Source of the DNA: JANLQX01 sp043775075
Lineage (GTDB): Bacteria > Actinomycetota > Acidimicrobiia > Acidimicrobiales > JANYDT01
Length of the DNA: 18,185 nt
NCBI GenBank assembly: GCA_043775075.1
Contig: JAYVSS010000147.1
Span: forward strand, 1 to 18,185
Reading direction: 5' to 3'
A program made the position numbers and the translations under genes. Under the pieces are notes generated by a model. The model was not told where the DNA came from. It did not search any database and saw nothing but the letters and a program-made list of their open reading frames with translations. How positions within the stretch are numbered: position 1 is the first letter of the stretch; each line of letters begins with the position of its first letter. Of this stretch, positions 7,785 through 14,808 are shown in pieces.

Positions 7785-8306
7785 ATGGATGAAGAACTCG
7801 ACATCGACGCCAACTACACGCGCCAGGTCGGACTTCGCTTGCGCGGAGTGCGGCGCTCGCAGCGCCTGTCACTGCATGACGTGGAAATTTCATCGTCAAA
7901 GGAATTCAAGGCTTCCGTCCTCGGCGCCTACGAACGGGGTGAGCGGGCTATTTCGGTACCCCGGCTGCAGCGTCTTGCCCGGTTTTATGGCGTCGCGGTC
8001 GATCAGTTGCTGCCCCCGATGGACCGATCGGCCGACGCTGGCCTCGGGCCGCGGGCAGACGGTGAGGGGCGTGCTCCACTACGGGGCATCACCATCGACC
8101 TCATTGCCCTTGAAGCGATGTCGAGCCAAGAGGCGTCGCTTTTGACCCGCTACGTGTCGTCGATTCGGGCACAGCGGTCCAATCCGGCCGGTTCGGCGAT
8201 GACTATTCGTCGCGATGATCTCAATACGCTTGCTGCGCTTTTGGATTCTGACGCTGAGACCCTAAAAGTCCGGATGGCGGCATTCGGAGCCGAGCTCGTC
8301 CACTGA
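7785..8306 (+). CDS. bldD: BldD-family transcriptional regulator (XRE HTH plus C-terminal c-di-GMP-type domain)
   Basis: Regulator of 173 aa, collinear with Streptomyces BldD. The N-terminal HTH (about 13-76) reads LRLRGVRRSQRLSLHDVE, then AYERGERAISVPRLQRLARF and YGVAVDQLLP, matching BldD's 'SYERGDRAVTVQRLAELADFYGVPVQELLP' region piece by piece. The C-terminal domain (about 101-170) keeps IDLIALE, RYVSSIRAQR and IRRDDLNTLA. In BldD, RxD-X8-RxxD binds a tetramer of c-di-GMP, which drives dimerization and DNA binding. Here the spacing is exact (residues 131-133, eight residues, then 142-145), but the first Asp is Asn: RSN instead of RGD. A 279-bp leader precedes it and hemW starts 20 bp after its stop. 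Targets are unknown; in Streptomyces BldD represses development genes. Confidence 0.88.
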   Translation: MDEELDIDANYTRQVGLRLRGVRRSQRLSLHDVEISSSKEFKASVLGAYERGERAISVPRLQRLARFYGVAVDQLLPPMDRSADAGLGPRADGEGRAPLRGITIDLIALEAMSSQEASLLTRYVSSIRAQRSNPAGSAMTIRRDDLNTLAALLDSDAETLKVRMAAFGAELVH

Positions 8307-8320
8307 GGCCAGTCCCGCCG

Positions 8321-8333
8321 CCGCCTGTGGCGG
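8321..8333 (+). promoter_or_regulatory. Hairpin over the hemW start codon
   Basis: CCGCC (8321-8325) and GGCGG (8329-8333) pair around a TGT loop. The only credible hemW start, GTG 8327-8329, sits in this loop and stem, and no clear Shine-Dalgarno sequence precedes it. It could dampen hemW translation unless ribosomes arrive from bldD. The region is very GC-rich, so chance is possible. Confidence 0.3.
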
Positions 8334-9481
8334 GCGTCGACCGTTTCCTCGCCGGGTCAAACCAGAAGGGCGGCCAGCTTGCCGTTCCTCTGGGCGCCTA
8401 TGTCCACGTGCCGTTTTGTCAGCATCGGTGCGACTACTGCTCGTTCTCGGTCTTCACTGACCGCCACGAACTGCACGCTCAGTACGTAAACGCTCTGGTC
8501 ACCGAACTGCGGTTGGCCACCGACCAGGGCAGCCGGTTTGAGACGGTATTCGTCGGCGGAGGCACCCCGTCGATGCTCGCTCCGCCGTTGTTGGCGTCGA
8601 TTCTTCGTGCCATACCGACGACGGATGGGGCCGAGGTCACGGTTGAATGCAATCCCGACGACGTGTCCGACGAGCTCCTTGAAGGGTTGCTCGATGCCGG
8701 TCTGACGAGGGTGTCATTAGGCGTTCAGTCCACCGTCGACCACGTGCTCGCCAACATTGGCCGTCGCCATAGCCGGGCTGCGGTCTCGAATGCGGTGGCG
8801 ATCATCGCTCGCTCGGGAGTGCCCTCGTACAATGTTGATCTGATTTACGGGGCGTCGAATGAATCACTCACAGACTGGCGGACCACACTGGACGATGCGG
8901 TCGGTTTCGGCACCACCCATATCTCGGCCTATGCGCTCACCGTGGAGGGGGGAACAGCTCTCGCTGGCGATCCGTCGCGCCAGCCCGACGAAGATGATCA
9001 GGCGGACAAATACGAACTGGCTCACGAAGTTCTTGGCGTCGCTGGTTTTTCCAACTACGAGGTGTCGAACTGGGCGCAACCGGGTTTTGAGTGCGCCCAC
9101 AATTGGCGGTACTGGACGCAGCGCAATTATCTCGGGTTCGGTTGTGCGGCCCATTCCCACCTGAACGGTCGGCGATGGTGGAACGTCCGTACCCCGGATC
9201 GGTACCTCGAGAAAATTTCGGCCGGAGCGTCCCCCGGGTCAGCGTCGGAGGAACTTTCCCCGGCCGACCGGGCGTTGGAGGCACGGCAACTGTTGCTGCG
9301 GACTCGTCTCGGCGTCCCTTCTGACGCGTTCGCGCCGGACGATTTCGGTGCGCTGCTCGCTGGTGGCCTGATCGTCGCAGAGGGGGATAGGGCCGTGCTC
9401 ACTATGAAGGGTCGGCTCATGGCCAACGCGGTGTCCCACTACCTCCGGGCCCCGGCGACGATCTTGGAGGTCAGCGCGTGA
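8327..9481 (+). CDS. hemW: Radical SAM heme chaperone HemW (formerly coproporphyrinogen III oxidase-like)
   Basis: Radical-SAM family protein of 384 aa. HemW binds haem and is thought to insert it into haem enzymes; many copies are misnamed HemN. The 4Fe-4S motif is CQHRCDYC (C31, C35, C38; CX3CX2C), preceded by AYVHVPF. GGGTPS (77-82) is the SAM-binding glycine motif. Further landmarks are SLGVQS, NVDLIYG, SAYALTVEGGT, and CAHNWRYW, whose HNxxYW motif belongs to this group. The absence of the extra HemN N-terminal arm and the three-Cys rather than four-Cys motif favour HemW over true HemN. The start is GTG 8327; no other usual start codon lies before the cluster motif. It follows the bldD-like gene by 20 bp and converges on the LuxR remnant. 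Confidence 0.92.
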   Translation: MAGVDRFLAGSNQKGGQLAVPLGAYVHVPFCQHRCDYCSFSVFTDRHELHAQYVNALVTELRLATDQGSRFETVFVGGGTPSMLAPPLLASILRAIPTTDGAEVTVECNPDDVSDELLEGLLDAGLTRVSLGVQSTVDHVLANIGRRHSRAAVSNAVAIIARSGVPSYNVDLIYGASNESLTDWRTTLDDAVGFGTTHISAYALTVEGGTALAGDPSRQPDEDDQADKYELAHEVLGVAGFSNYEVSNWAQPGFECAHNWRYWTQRNYLGFGCAAHSHLNGRRWWNVRTPDRYLEKISAGASPGSASEELSPADRALEARQLLLRTRLGVPSDAFAPDDFGALLAGGLIVAEGDRAVLTMKGRLMANAVSHYLRAPATILEVSA

Positions 9482-9496
9482 TCGAACGTCGGAGCT

Positions 9497-9660
9497 TCAG
9501 TCGATCCCATCGGGCCGAGGGCTCTGCGCGGTGACGAGGGCGGCGAGTTGCGCCCGCTTGGTCAGACCGAGCTTGGTAAAATATGCAAGACGTGGGTCTT
9601 CGCCGTTTCTGGCCCCCATGATCAGTCGGTTGGCAATCTCTCGATTGGAAAGACCGACGC
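9497..9660 (-). pseudogene. LuxR-family regulator, detached C-terminal HTH remnant
   Basis: The minus-strand frame ending at TGA (9497-9499) gives GLSNREIANRLIM, an out-of-frame patch, then FTKLGLTKRAQLAALVTAQ. These are the two halves of a LuxR-type HTH. Reading the patch one frame over gives PETAKTHVLHI, exactly the missing recognition-helix region. The frame is lost at a 5-base G run (minus strand; 9613-9617) and regained at a 4-base T run (9578-9581), so two opposite one-base changes are needed. Nothing N-terminal to about GLSN is recognisable, because homology to an unrelated gene begins by 9671. The ATPase part that should precede it lies at 11755-13610 on the same strand. It cannot act alone in this form. 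Confidence 0.75.
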
Positions 9661-9670
9661 GCCAAACGAT

Positions 9671-10024
9671 TGGGGCCAGAGCAATGTCTCGGACTGGCGC
9701 GTAGCTTCGCGCTGGGAACATCAACGGACCGATGGCTCGAAGGTCGCCGACACCGGCGGAACAGTCGTCGAGAGCACTCGCCCCGTTCGACTCGTCATGA
9801 CATGGGAGGACCCGGGAGCAGAGCCTCCGACAACACCGTCCAAGGTCACGTTCCTCATCGAACCGTCTGGAGAGATCGTGCGCTTGACCGTGACCCACGA
9901 AGACCTACCTGACCAAGCAAACCGCGACATCGCCGCACACGGGTGGTCGGCAGTCCTCTCGAACCTCAAGTCGTTTCTTGAGACCGGACACGTTCTACCG
10001 GGTACTCCCGGGGAAATGCCCTGA
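9671..10024 (+). pseudogene. AHSA1/SRPBCC-domain protein, 5'-truncated
   Basis: The frame ending with TGA at 10022-10024 encodes the C-terminal two thirds of an AHSA1-like (activator of Hsp90 ATPase homologue type) SRPBCC protein. Visible pieces are WGQSNVSDWRVASRWEH, DTGGTVVES, VRLVMTWEDPG, VRLTVTHEDLP and AHGWSAVLSNLKSFLETGH. The roughly 40 N-terminal residues of the fold (family form 'I.tTPe.vW.ALT.pe.t..Y') are missing. Upstream codons in this frame are antisense to the LuxR HTH remnant, so any ATG there (for example 9548) is accidental. In actinobacteria such genes often stand between an ArsR regulator and a DHFR-like gene; the DHFR-like partner is still present 93 bp downstream. Confidence 0.72.
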
Positions 10025-10033
10025 TGCACCACT

Positions 10034-10049
10034 CGCCGCGGCTTCGGCG
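10034..10049 (+). promoter_or_regulatory. Hairpin in the gap between AHSA1 remnant and DHFR-like gene
   Basis: CGCCG and CGGCG pair around a 6-nt loop, 9 bp after the AHSA1 stop. No T-run follows. It may be a leftover of a longer operon or a weak terminator; the rest of the 93-bp gap shows no convincing promoter. Confidence 0.25.
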
Positions 10050-10106
10050 CTCAGCGACACCATTCAACGTTCCGTCATACTCTGACCGACCCACCACTAT
10101 CACCCG

Positions 10107-10112
10107 AAGGAG
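10107..10112 (+). promoter_or_regulatory. Strong Shine-Dalgarno of the DHFR-like gene
   Basis: AAGGAG sits 5 nt before ATG 10118. It is clearly stronger than the sites of most neighbouring genes, which start with GTG or TTG and weak or absent signals. This fits a separate origin of the segment. Confidence 0.75.
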
Positions 10113-10117
10113 CCGCC

Positions 10118-10759
10118 ATGTCGCGCGTTCGTATCCACAACTTCTCGATCTCGCTCGACGGGTTTGCCACCGGTGAGGGGCAGGCCATAGACACGCCGTT
10201 TGGCCACGCCGGGCATCGGCTTCATGAGTGGTTGTTCGCCACTCGCTTCGCCCACCGCGAAATCCTCGGCGAGGCGGGCGGCACCGAGGGTGTCGATCAC
10301 GTGATGGCCGATCGGCACGGACCCGGGATAGGTGCAGAGATCATGGGCGCGAACAAGTTCGGCCCTCCAGGCTGGCAGGACGACCCGGATTGGCGAGGGT
10401 GGTGGGGCGATAACCCGCCGTTCCGATCGCCGACGTACGTCCTGACCCACCGTCCGCGCCCGTTGATGGAGATGAAGGGTGGCACGACGTTCCACTTCCT
10501 TGACGCCACGCCAGCGGACGCACTCGAGGTGGCGCGCGATGCAGCCGCAGGCCAAGATGTCCGCATCGGAGGGGGCCCGACCATGGTGCGCGAGTTCCTC
10601 GCCGCCGGTCTCGTCGACCACCTGCACATCGTGCAGGTCCCGATCCTGCTCGGACGCGGTGTTCGGCTGTGGGACGGCCTGGAGGCCTTGGAACAGCAGT
10701 ACAACGTTGAGGTCGTCTCGACGCCGAGCGGCGTCACCCACCTCACCTTCACCAGGTGA
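10118..10759 (+). CDS. Dihydrofolate reductase family protein (RibD C-terminal domain type)
   Basis: Intact 213-aa protein of the broad RibD_C/DHFR-like group of NADPH-dependent reductases (YyaP-like); the substrate is unknown. Visible landmarks are FSISLDGFATG (residues 9-19), RHGPGIGAEIMGANKFG (near 66-82, 'm.GrnmfG' type region), TYVLTHRPRP, and the C-terminal nucleotide-binding stretch VRIGGGPTMVREFLAAGLVD. VPILLGRGVRLWDGL then resembles the family's 'P.vlG.G.rLF.gl'. The ATG has a strong AAGGAG site. It is the only undamaged gene in the foreign segment between 9660 and 11757. Its usual AHSA1 neighbour is truncated upstream, so it may have lost its original promoter. It is not a canonical folate-pathway FolA. 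Confidence 0.85.
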   Translation: MSRVRIHNFSISLDGFATGEGQAIDTPFGHAGHRLHEWLFATRFAHREILGEAGGTEGVDHVMADRHGPGIGAEIMGANKFGPPGWQDDPDWRGWWGDNPPFRSPTYVLTHRPRPLMEMKGGTTFHFLDATPADALEVARDAAAGQDVRIGGGPTMVREFLAAGLVDHLHIVQVPILLGRGVRLWDGLEALEQQYNVEVVSTPSGVTHLTFTR

Positions 10760-10890
10760 CGAGGATCACTGCCCGTACGGCCACCATCGAAACCTTCCAG
10801 AAAGTCGCAAAGACGTGGGCGAGAGGCACCGAGCTAACACGGATGAACCCCACGCCCAACCACCGGTGGGTCGAACCCGTCAGCGTCGCT

Positions 10891-11757
10891 TCATTGCCCG
10901 CGCGCACCGGGATCTACGGCGGCAATACGGAGGAGGTCGACCATCCCGAATTCACCGGCGATGCGCCCGGGAAGCGTCGGTCGCCAGTTTGGTTGCGTTG
11001 AAAGGTACGACGTGGGATCGGCACGGAGGAGACCAAGAAACACTTCCGCCACGATGCGACCGCCGACGGGGCCAAGACGGAGCCCATCGGCGACGATCTC
11101 GGCCTCTTTGAGGACGTAATAGAAGATCGGCGTCGATCGGTCGAGGCGTTGACCCAACGGCGCGAGCTCAGCCAGATCCTGAGGACTGAGGACGCTTGCG
11201 CGCATCGCTCGAGCGATCGCCTGGCCCGACGGGATCTGCCACGTCAGGTGGCGCATCAGGGATCGTTGGGGAAGCGACGTCGGCAGGTCATGGCTGGCGA
11301 TCACGCCGAGCGGAAGCGTGAACAACGGTGACGAAATCTTGGTGTCGATCTTCTTGTTCGGCTTGACCTGCCCGTCGCCGAAGTCAAAAAAGGTTTGCCA
11401 TCCGACAAACCGCCGCGGGGGCGCGAGCGCCGCTGCGCATATCGTCGGGATCGGCCTGGCCTTCCTGCGTCGGCTTGAACGCCAGCGCGAACAACAGATT
11501 GCCATTGTCGCCGGCAAGGTTGGCCCGGTATGACGGACGAATCTTGGAATGACCGAAGCGATATGCCGCCCCCTGGAACTCCACCGGGATGGATGCTTGC
11601 TTCTCACGTGGTCGATAGAACTTTCCACCGCGCTTGAGCACATCATCCACCAGTTCCTGTCCGACGATTTGTGGCAGGAACTCGTGCACGATGATCCAGT
11701 GATAGTGCTGCAACACGATGGCCCGAGCTGCTTCGAACACGTCCGATGGATCGTTCA
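10891..11757 (-). pseudogene. Animal-type haem peroxidase, 5'-truncated and frameshifted
   Basis: The minus strand encodes the C-terminal half of a bacterial peroxidase related to animal haem peroxidases. The first frame starts abruptly at NDPSDVFEAARAIV and continues QHYHWIIVHEFLPQIVG and FQGAAYRFGHSKIRPSY; the His of RFGH corresponds to the proximal haem ligand. After ARAP the frame is lost at a 5-base C run (minus strand; G run at 11417-11421). Removing one base joins it to PRRFVGWQTFFDFGDG in the second frame. That frame continues through LFTLPLGV and FGMVDLLRIAAVDP to TGA (10891-10893), a normal family C-terminus. The N-terminal half, which should carry the distal His and Arg, is absent and replaced by the LuxR-ATPase remnant. 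The product cannot be functional. Confidence 0.75.
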
Positions 11758-13610
11758 CTCCGCTTGCTGATCGACGACCTGGCGCGCCATATCGAGCAGC
11801 TCGTCGCTGCGTCCTCGGATCCAATCGATCGCCATCAGATGACCTGCGTAGTACCCGAAAGCGTCGGCATCCCCGAATTCGGTCGCCTGCTCGAAGACCC
11901 GTAAAGCGGCTTGGGATGCCTCCTCGAACTGACCTGATCGGATGAGGAGCATCACGTCGATCCGTGACACGGCGATGAGGACCGACTGCGCCTGAAGGGC
12001 ATCAGCGTGCGCACGCAGTTCGCGCAATGCGCGCACGGCGGCATCGTCTCCTGCGAGAAAAAGGCCGACGACGCGCCACATGGATCCATTGAGCGCAATA
12101 AACGCGTCGCCGAGCTGGGGGGCAAGGTCCAGAAGTTCGTTGGCGATCTCCTTACGACGTTGCCTGTCCTGCGGGCCGAGGAGGACATGGTGCAGGCTTA
12201 GGAGCGCGTGGGCCGTGGCCGTCGGGTCACCACACGATCGGACTGCGTCGACGGCAACGGATACGGCATCGGTGCGCCCCCGACGACGCAACCATCGTTC
12301 GCGTGCCGCCAGGACCTCAAGGCGAAGCTGCAGCGTCTTGTCGATTCCGTCAATGCGCGTGTGAGCCATTTCGACGAGCCGTTCGAGTTCGACGATCTCC
12401 TCGTGGGAACGGTGCTCGAACACGGCAAGTTCTCCTCGACCGAGAACGGCTTTGCTGTAGACGGCCGGGTCATCGGTCGCTTCGATGGCTTGATCGAATC
12501 GCCGTCGCGCACGAGCGACGTTGCCACCGGCCAGTTCTGCTCGACCTAGTTCGACCAGTAGGTCTTCGGGAACCCGACGCCCGGCGTCTTCAACCAGTTT
12601 GACAAGTTCGTGAAGCATCGGTGCGGTCGCCGCCGGACCGAATCGACTGACGTCGTCGTTCACGGCTCGCCGTGTCGACTGTACCGCCCGGTCCACAGAC
12701 TCTCCGCCAAGGTGCTGTGCCGCAGACAATCTGAGCTTGGCGATGCGGGTCGTTCGATCGACTTCCGGTAGCCGTTCCCCTACGCCCTCGTCGAGAGCGT
12801 CAGCACAACGTTTTTGGAGTGCGCAGACGGCATCGTTACCGATCCCTTGGAGGAGGGTCTCACGCAGCAGTCCGTGAGCAAACACGCAATCACGCATACC
12901 CGTGATGAGCCCCCGTTGCGTCGCTCGGTTGAGGCTGCGTCGGACGCTTTCGGACGGCAGGTCGGACACTTTGGCAATCTCGTGAACCGTGGCTGTCGGC
13001 CCCATTACGGCACCGGCGGCGAGCACCGCCATATCCATCTCGTCGAGACCGTCGAGGCGATGTCGGAGCAGTCGGCCGACGCGATGCACCAAGGCTGTTG
13101 GTTCGAGGTGCAGTCCTCCCATCAGTGCCTCACCGATCAAGAGCGGATTTCCGCCGGTGAGCTGGGCCAGATCGAGCGCCGTCTCATCGGTTCGGCTCAG
13201 CGGATGCTTTGCCCCCATTTGCTCGACGACCAGGGCACGGATCGACTCGAGGACGAGGCCCTCGACGACGACGGAGTTGGCCGTGGCGAGCAGATCGAAC
13301 AGCGCATCGCACTCATCTCCGGCAACGTGCCGAACGTCATTCACCGCACGCAACTGATTGCCATGGTGACGGAGGTGGTGCGAAGGCTCCGCGCCACGCA
13401 GCGAATCAGGCGCAGCGTCGATAGATCAGCAAGATGAACATCGTCGAGGACAAGGAGTACCGGCTGGTTCGACGCGGCGGAAACGACAGCGTCGACCACC
13501 GACCGATACAGTCCGAAGTGCTCGGGGGCGCTCGCTGTTTTTGTGCCTAATCCGCCTCCATCGAGGCGCGCTGCCGAAGCATGGCGCACGCATTCCACTC
13601 TGTCCAACCT
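11755..13610 (-). pseudogene. LuxR/LAL-type regulator, ATPase and TPR part (truncated both ends, frameshifted)
   Basis: This is the body of a large ATP-binding LuxR-family regulator. The first frame holds FGLYRSVVDAV and Walker B QPVLLVLDDVHLADLSTLR, but the P-loop (GxxGxGKT) that should precede them is missing; upstream lies the end of menE. The frame breaks near 13341-13347 (stop TGA at 13341). The next frame continues for over 500 codons with QLTGGNPLLIGEAL and FAHGLLRETLLQGI, typical of this class, then a long helical TPR-like region. It stops at the TGA created exactly where peroxidase sequence begins (11755). The HTH remnant at 9497-9660 is probably its lost C-terminus. The 532-codon stretch alone (11755-13353) is open but lacks both the P-loop and the DNA-binding domain. 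Confidence 0.75.
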
Positions 13611-13626
13611 CAAACGGTCCCGTTCT

Positions 13627-14808
13627 CTAGAGCAGATGTTCGATTGGCGGAATAGTAAGTGTGCTGAGTATTGTGCGATTGACTTTGCCCGATTCGGTTC
13701 GAGGAAGGGCGTCGAGCAGAACGAGTGCGCGGGGCGCGGCGTAGGCGGCGAAGGCGTTCCGCACGAACTCGCGCGCTTCGGCCAGGCGCGGCGCAGGTCC
13801 GGAGGGTACGACAAACAGCGTGACTCGACTACCCCAGGTGGAATCGGGTTGGCCGGCCACGGCGTACTCGCGGACATTTGGAAGCCCTACGAGCGCTCGT
13901 TCCACCGCATCGGGCCACACTTTTTCGCCACCGGTCACGATGACGTCGCCGGTACGGCCAAAGACCTGCAACGCGCCGTGGTTGTCGAATCGGCCCACAT
14001 CACCAGTGGCAAAACGGCCGGACGAGTCTTTCGGGTCGAACCCGTCGGGATCGGCCGAGCCGGGTCCGTCGAGTCCTCGGTAGGCCCGCAGCAGCATCGG
14101 CCCATCGAGCAAGATCTCGCTGTCTTCAGCGATGGTCACGCCGACGCCCTGCAGGGGAATTCCGTCGTACACAACACCGGAGCCGGTCTCTGTCATTCCA
14201 TATGTGCGCATACAGTTTACCGGGAGCTCCGCAGGCATCGCCGAACCACCAACGAGGATGGTTCGCCAGCCCGCGGCGTTCACTCGCGCCAGCGCCGTGA
14301 CGACTAGCGATGTTCGGGTGTGGCCACATCGCCGGGCCTCGTTGGTGGCCACCGGATCGAAGGCCGGAACGACCGTTACCGGCGTGTCACTAGCAAGAGC
14401 GCGCATCACCACGGCCAAACCGCCGATGTGGGCGAGGGGGAGCGTGGCGAACCAGCGGTCGGTGTTCGGGTCGATGGCCAGGCGAGCATTCGTCGCAACT
14501 GCGGATGCGGCGATTGCCGTATGCGTCAACACCACGCCCTTCGGGTATCCGGTCGTGCCGGAGGTGGCGACGATCAACGCATCGTCGTCGAGGACGGGCA
14601 CGCCACCGGGTCGCTGATGCGTTCCCGACGAATCGATGACGATCGACGGCGCCATGGTGTCGAGGAGGCGGTGGCGGGCGGTGGCGGCCAGCCGTTGATC
14701 AATGGGAAGCACGGCCTGCCCGTTGTCCCACGCCGCTCGCAGATGCCGGACGAACTCCGGACCGCCGGGAAGATCGAGGGCAACGAGTTGCCGCCGGACG
14801 GTCGTCAT
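13627..14808 (-). CDS. menE: o-Succinylbenzoate--CoA ligase MenE
   Basis: AMP-forming enzyme that activates o-succinylbenzoate with CoA for menaquinone synthesis. The 393-aa length fits the short MenE form. ANL-family motifs are in order: TSGTTGYPKG (82-91, ATP loop), YGMTETGSG (203-211), TGD (268-270), TGGEKVWP (292-299) and PRTESGKVNR (369-378) with the presumed adenylation Lys375. The ATG at 14808 overlaps the stop of the upstream membrane gene (ATGA). The frame stays open to 15084, but that part is antisense to nothing useful, shows no family similarity and overlaps the upstream gene. MenE rather than another acyl-CoA ligase is inferred from its short length and from menA next door. LuxR debris lies directly downstream. 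Confidence 0.88.
   Translation of the reverse strand: MTTVRRQLVALDLPGGPEFVRHLRAAWDNGQAVLPIDQRLAATARHRLLDTMAPSIVIDSSGTHQRPGGVPVLDDDALIVATSGTTGYPKGVVLTHTAIAASAVATNARLAIDPNTDRWFATLPLAHIGGLAVVMRALASDTPVTVVPAFDPVATNEARRCGHTRTSLVVTALARVNAAGWRTILVGGSAMPAELPVNCMRTYGMTETGSGVVYDGIPLQGVGVTIAEDSEILLDGPMLLRAYRGLDGPGSADPDGFDPKDSSGRFATGDVGRFDNHGALQVFGRTGDVIVTGGEKVWPDAVERALVGLPNVREYAVAGQPDSTWGSRVTLFVVPSGPAPRLAEAREFVRNAFAAYAAPRALVLLDALPRTESGKVNRTILSTLTIPPIEHLL

Larger units (their letters stand above)
9660..11757. other. About 2.1-kb foreign segment splitting a LuxR/LAL regulator gene
   Basis: The segment is bounded on both sides by pieces of one minus-strand LuxR-ATPase regulator. Each end cuts a gene that should extend outward: an AHSA1-like gene lacks its 5' part at the left end, and a haem peroxidase gene lacks its 5' part at the right end. 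One complete DHFR-like gene lies between. I see no transposase, integrase, target duplication or att site. AACGAT occurs in inverted orientation at both apparent junctions (9665-9670; 11750-11755 on the minus strand), possibly microhomology or chance. The LuxR TPR region also seems shortened, so material was probably lost as well as gained. A chimeric assembly is the main alternative. Confidence 0.6.

Noticed and set aside
9548..9670. ATG 9548 as start of an intact 158-aa AHSA1 protein
   Set aside because: The first 41 codons are antisense to the LuxR HTH and do not resemble the AHSA1 fold; homology starts at about 9671.
10756..11001. Plus-strand open frame overlapping the DHFR-like stop by GTGA
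   Set aside because: Most of it is antisense to the peroxidase C-terminus and the protein shows no family I recognise. Bases 10760-10890 hold no other feature I can support.
9660..11757. Insertion sequence or transposon
   Set aside because: No transposase or integrase coding, no terminal repeats longer than six bases and no target duplication are visible.
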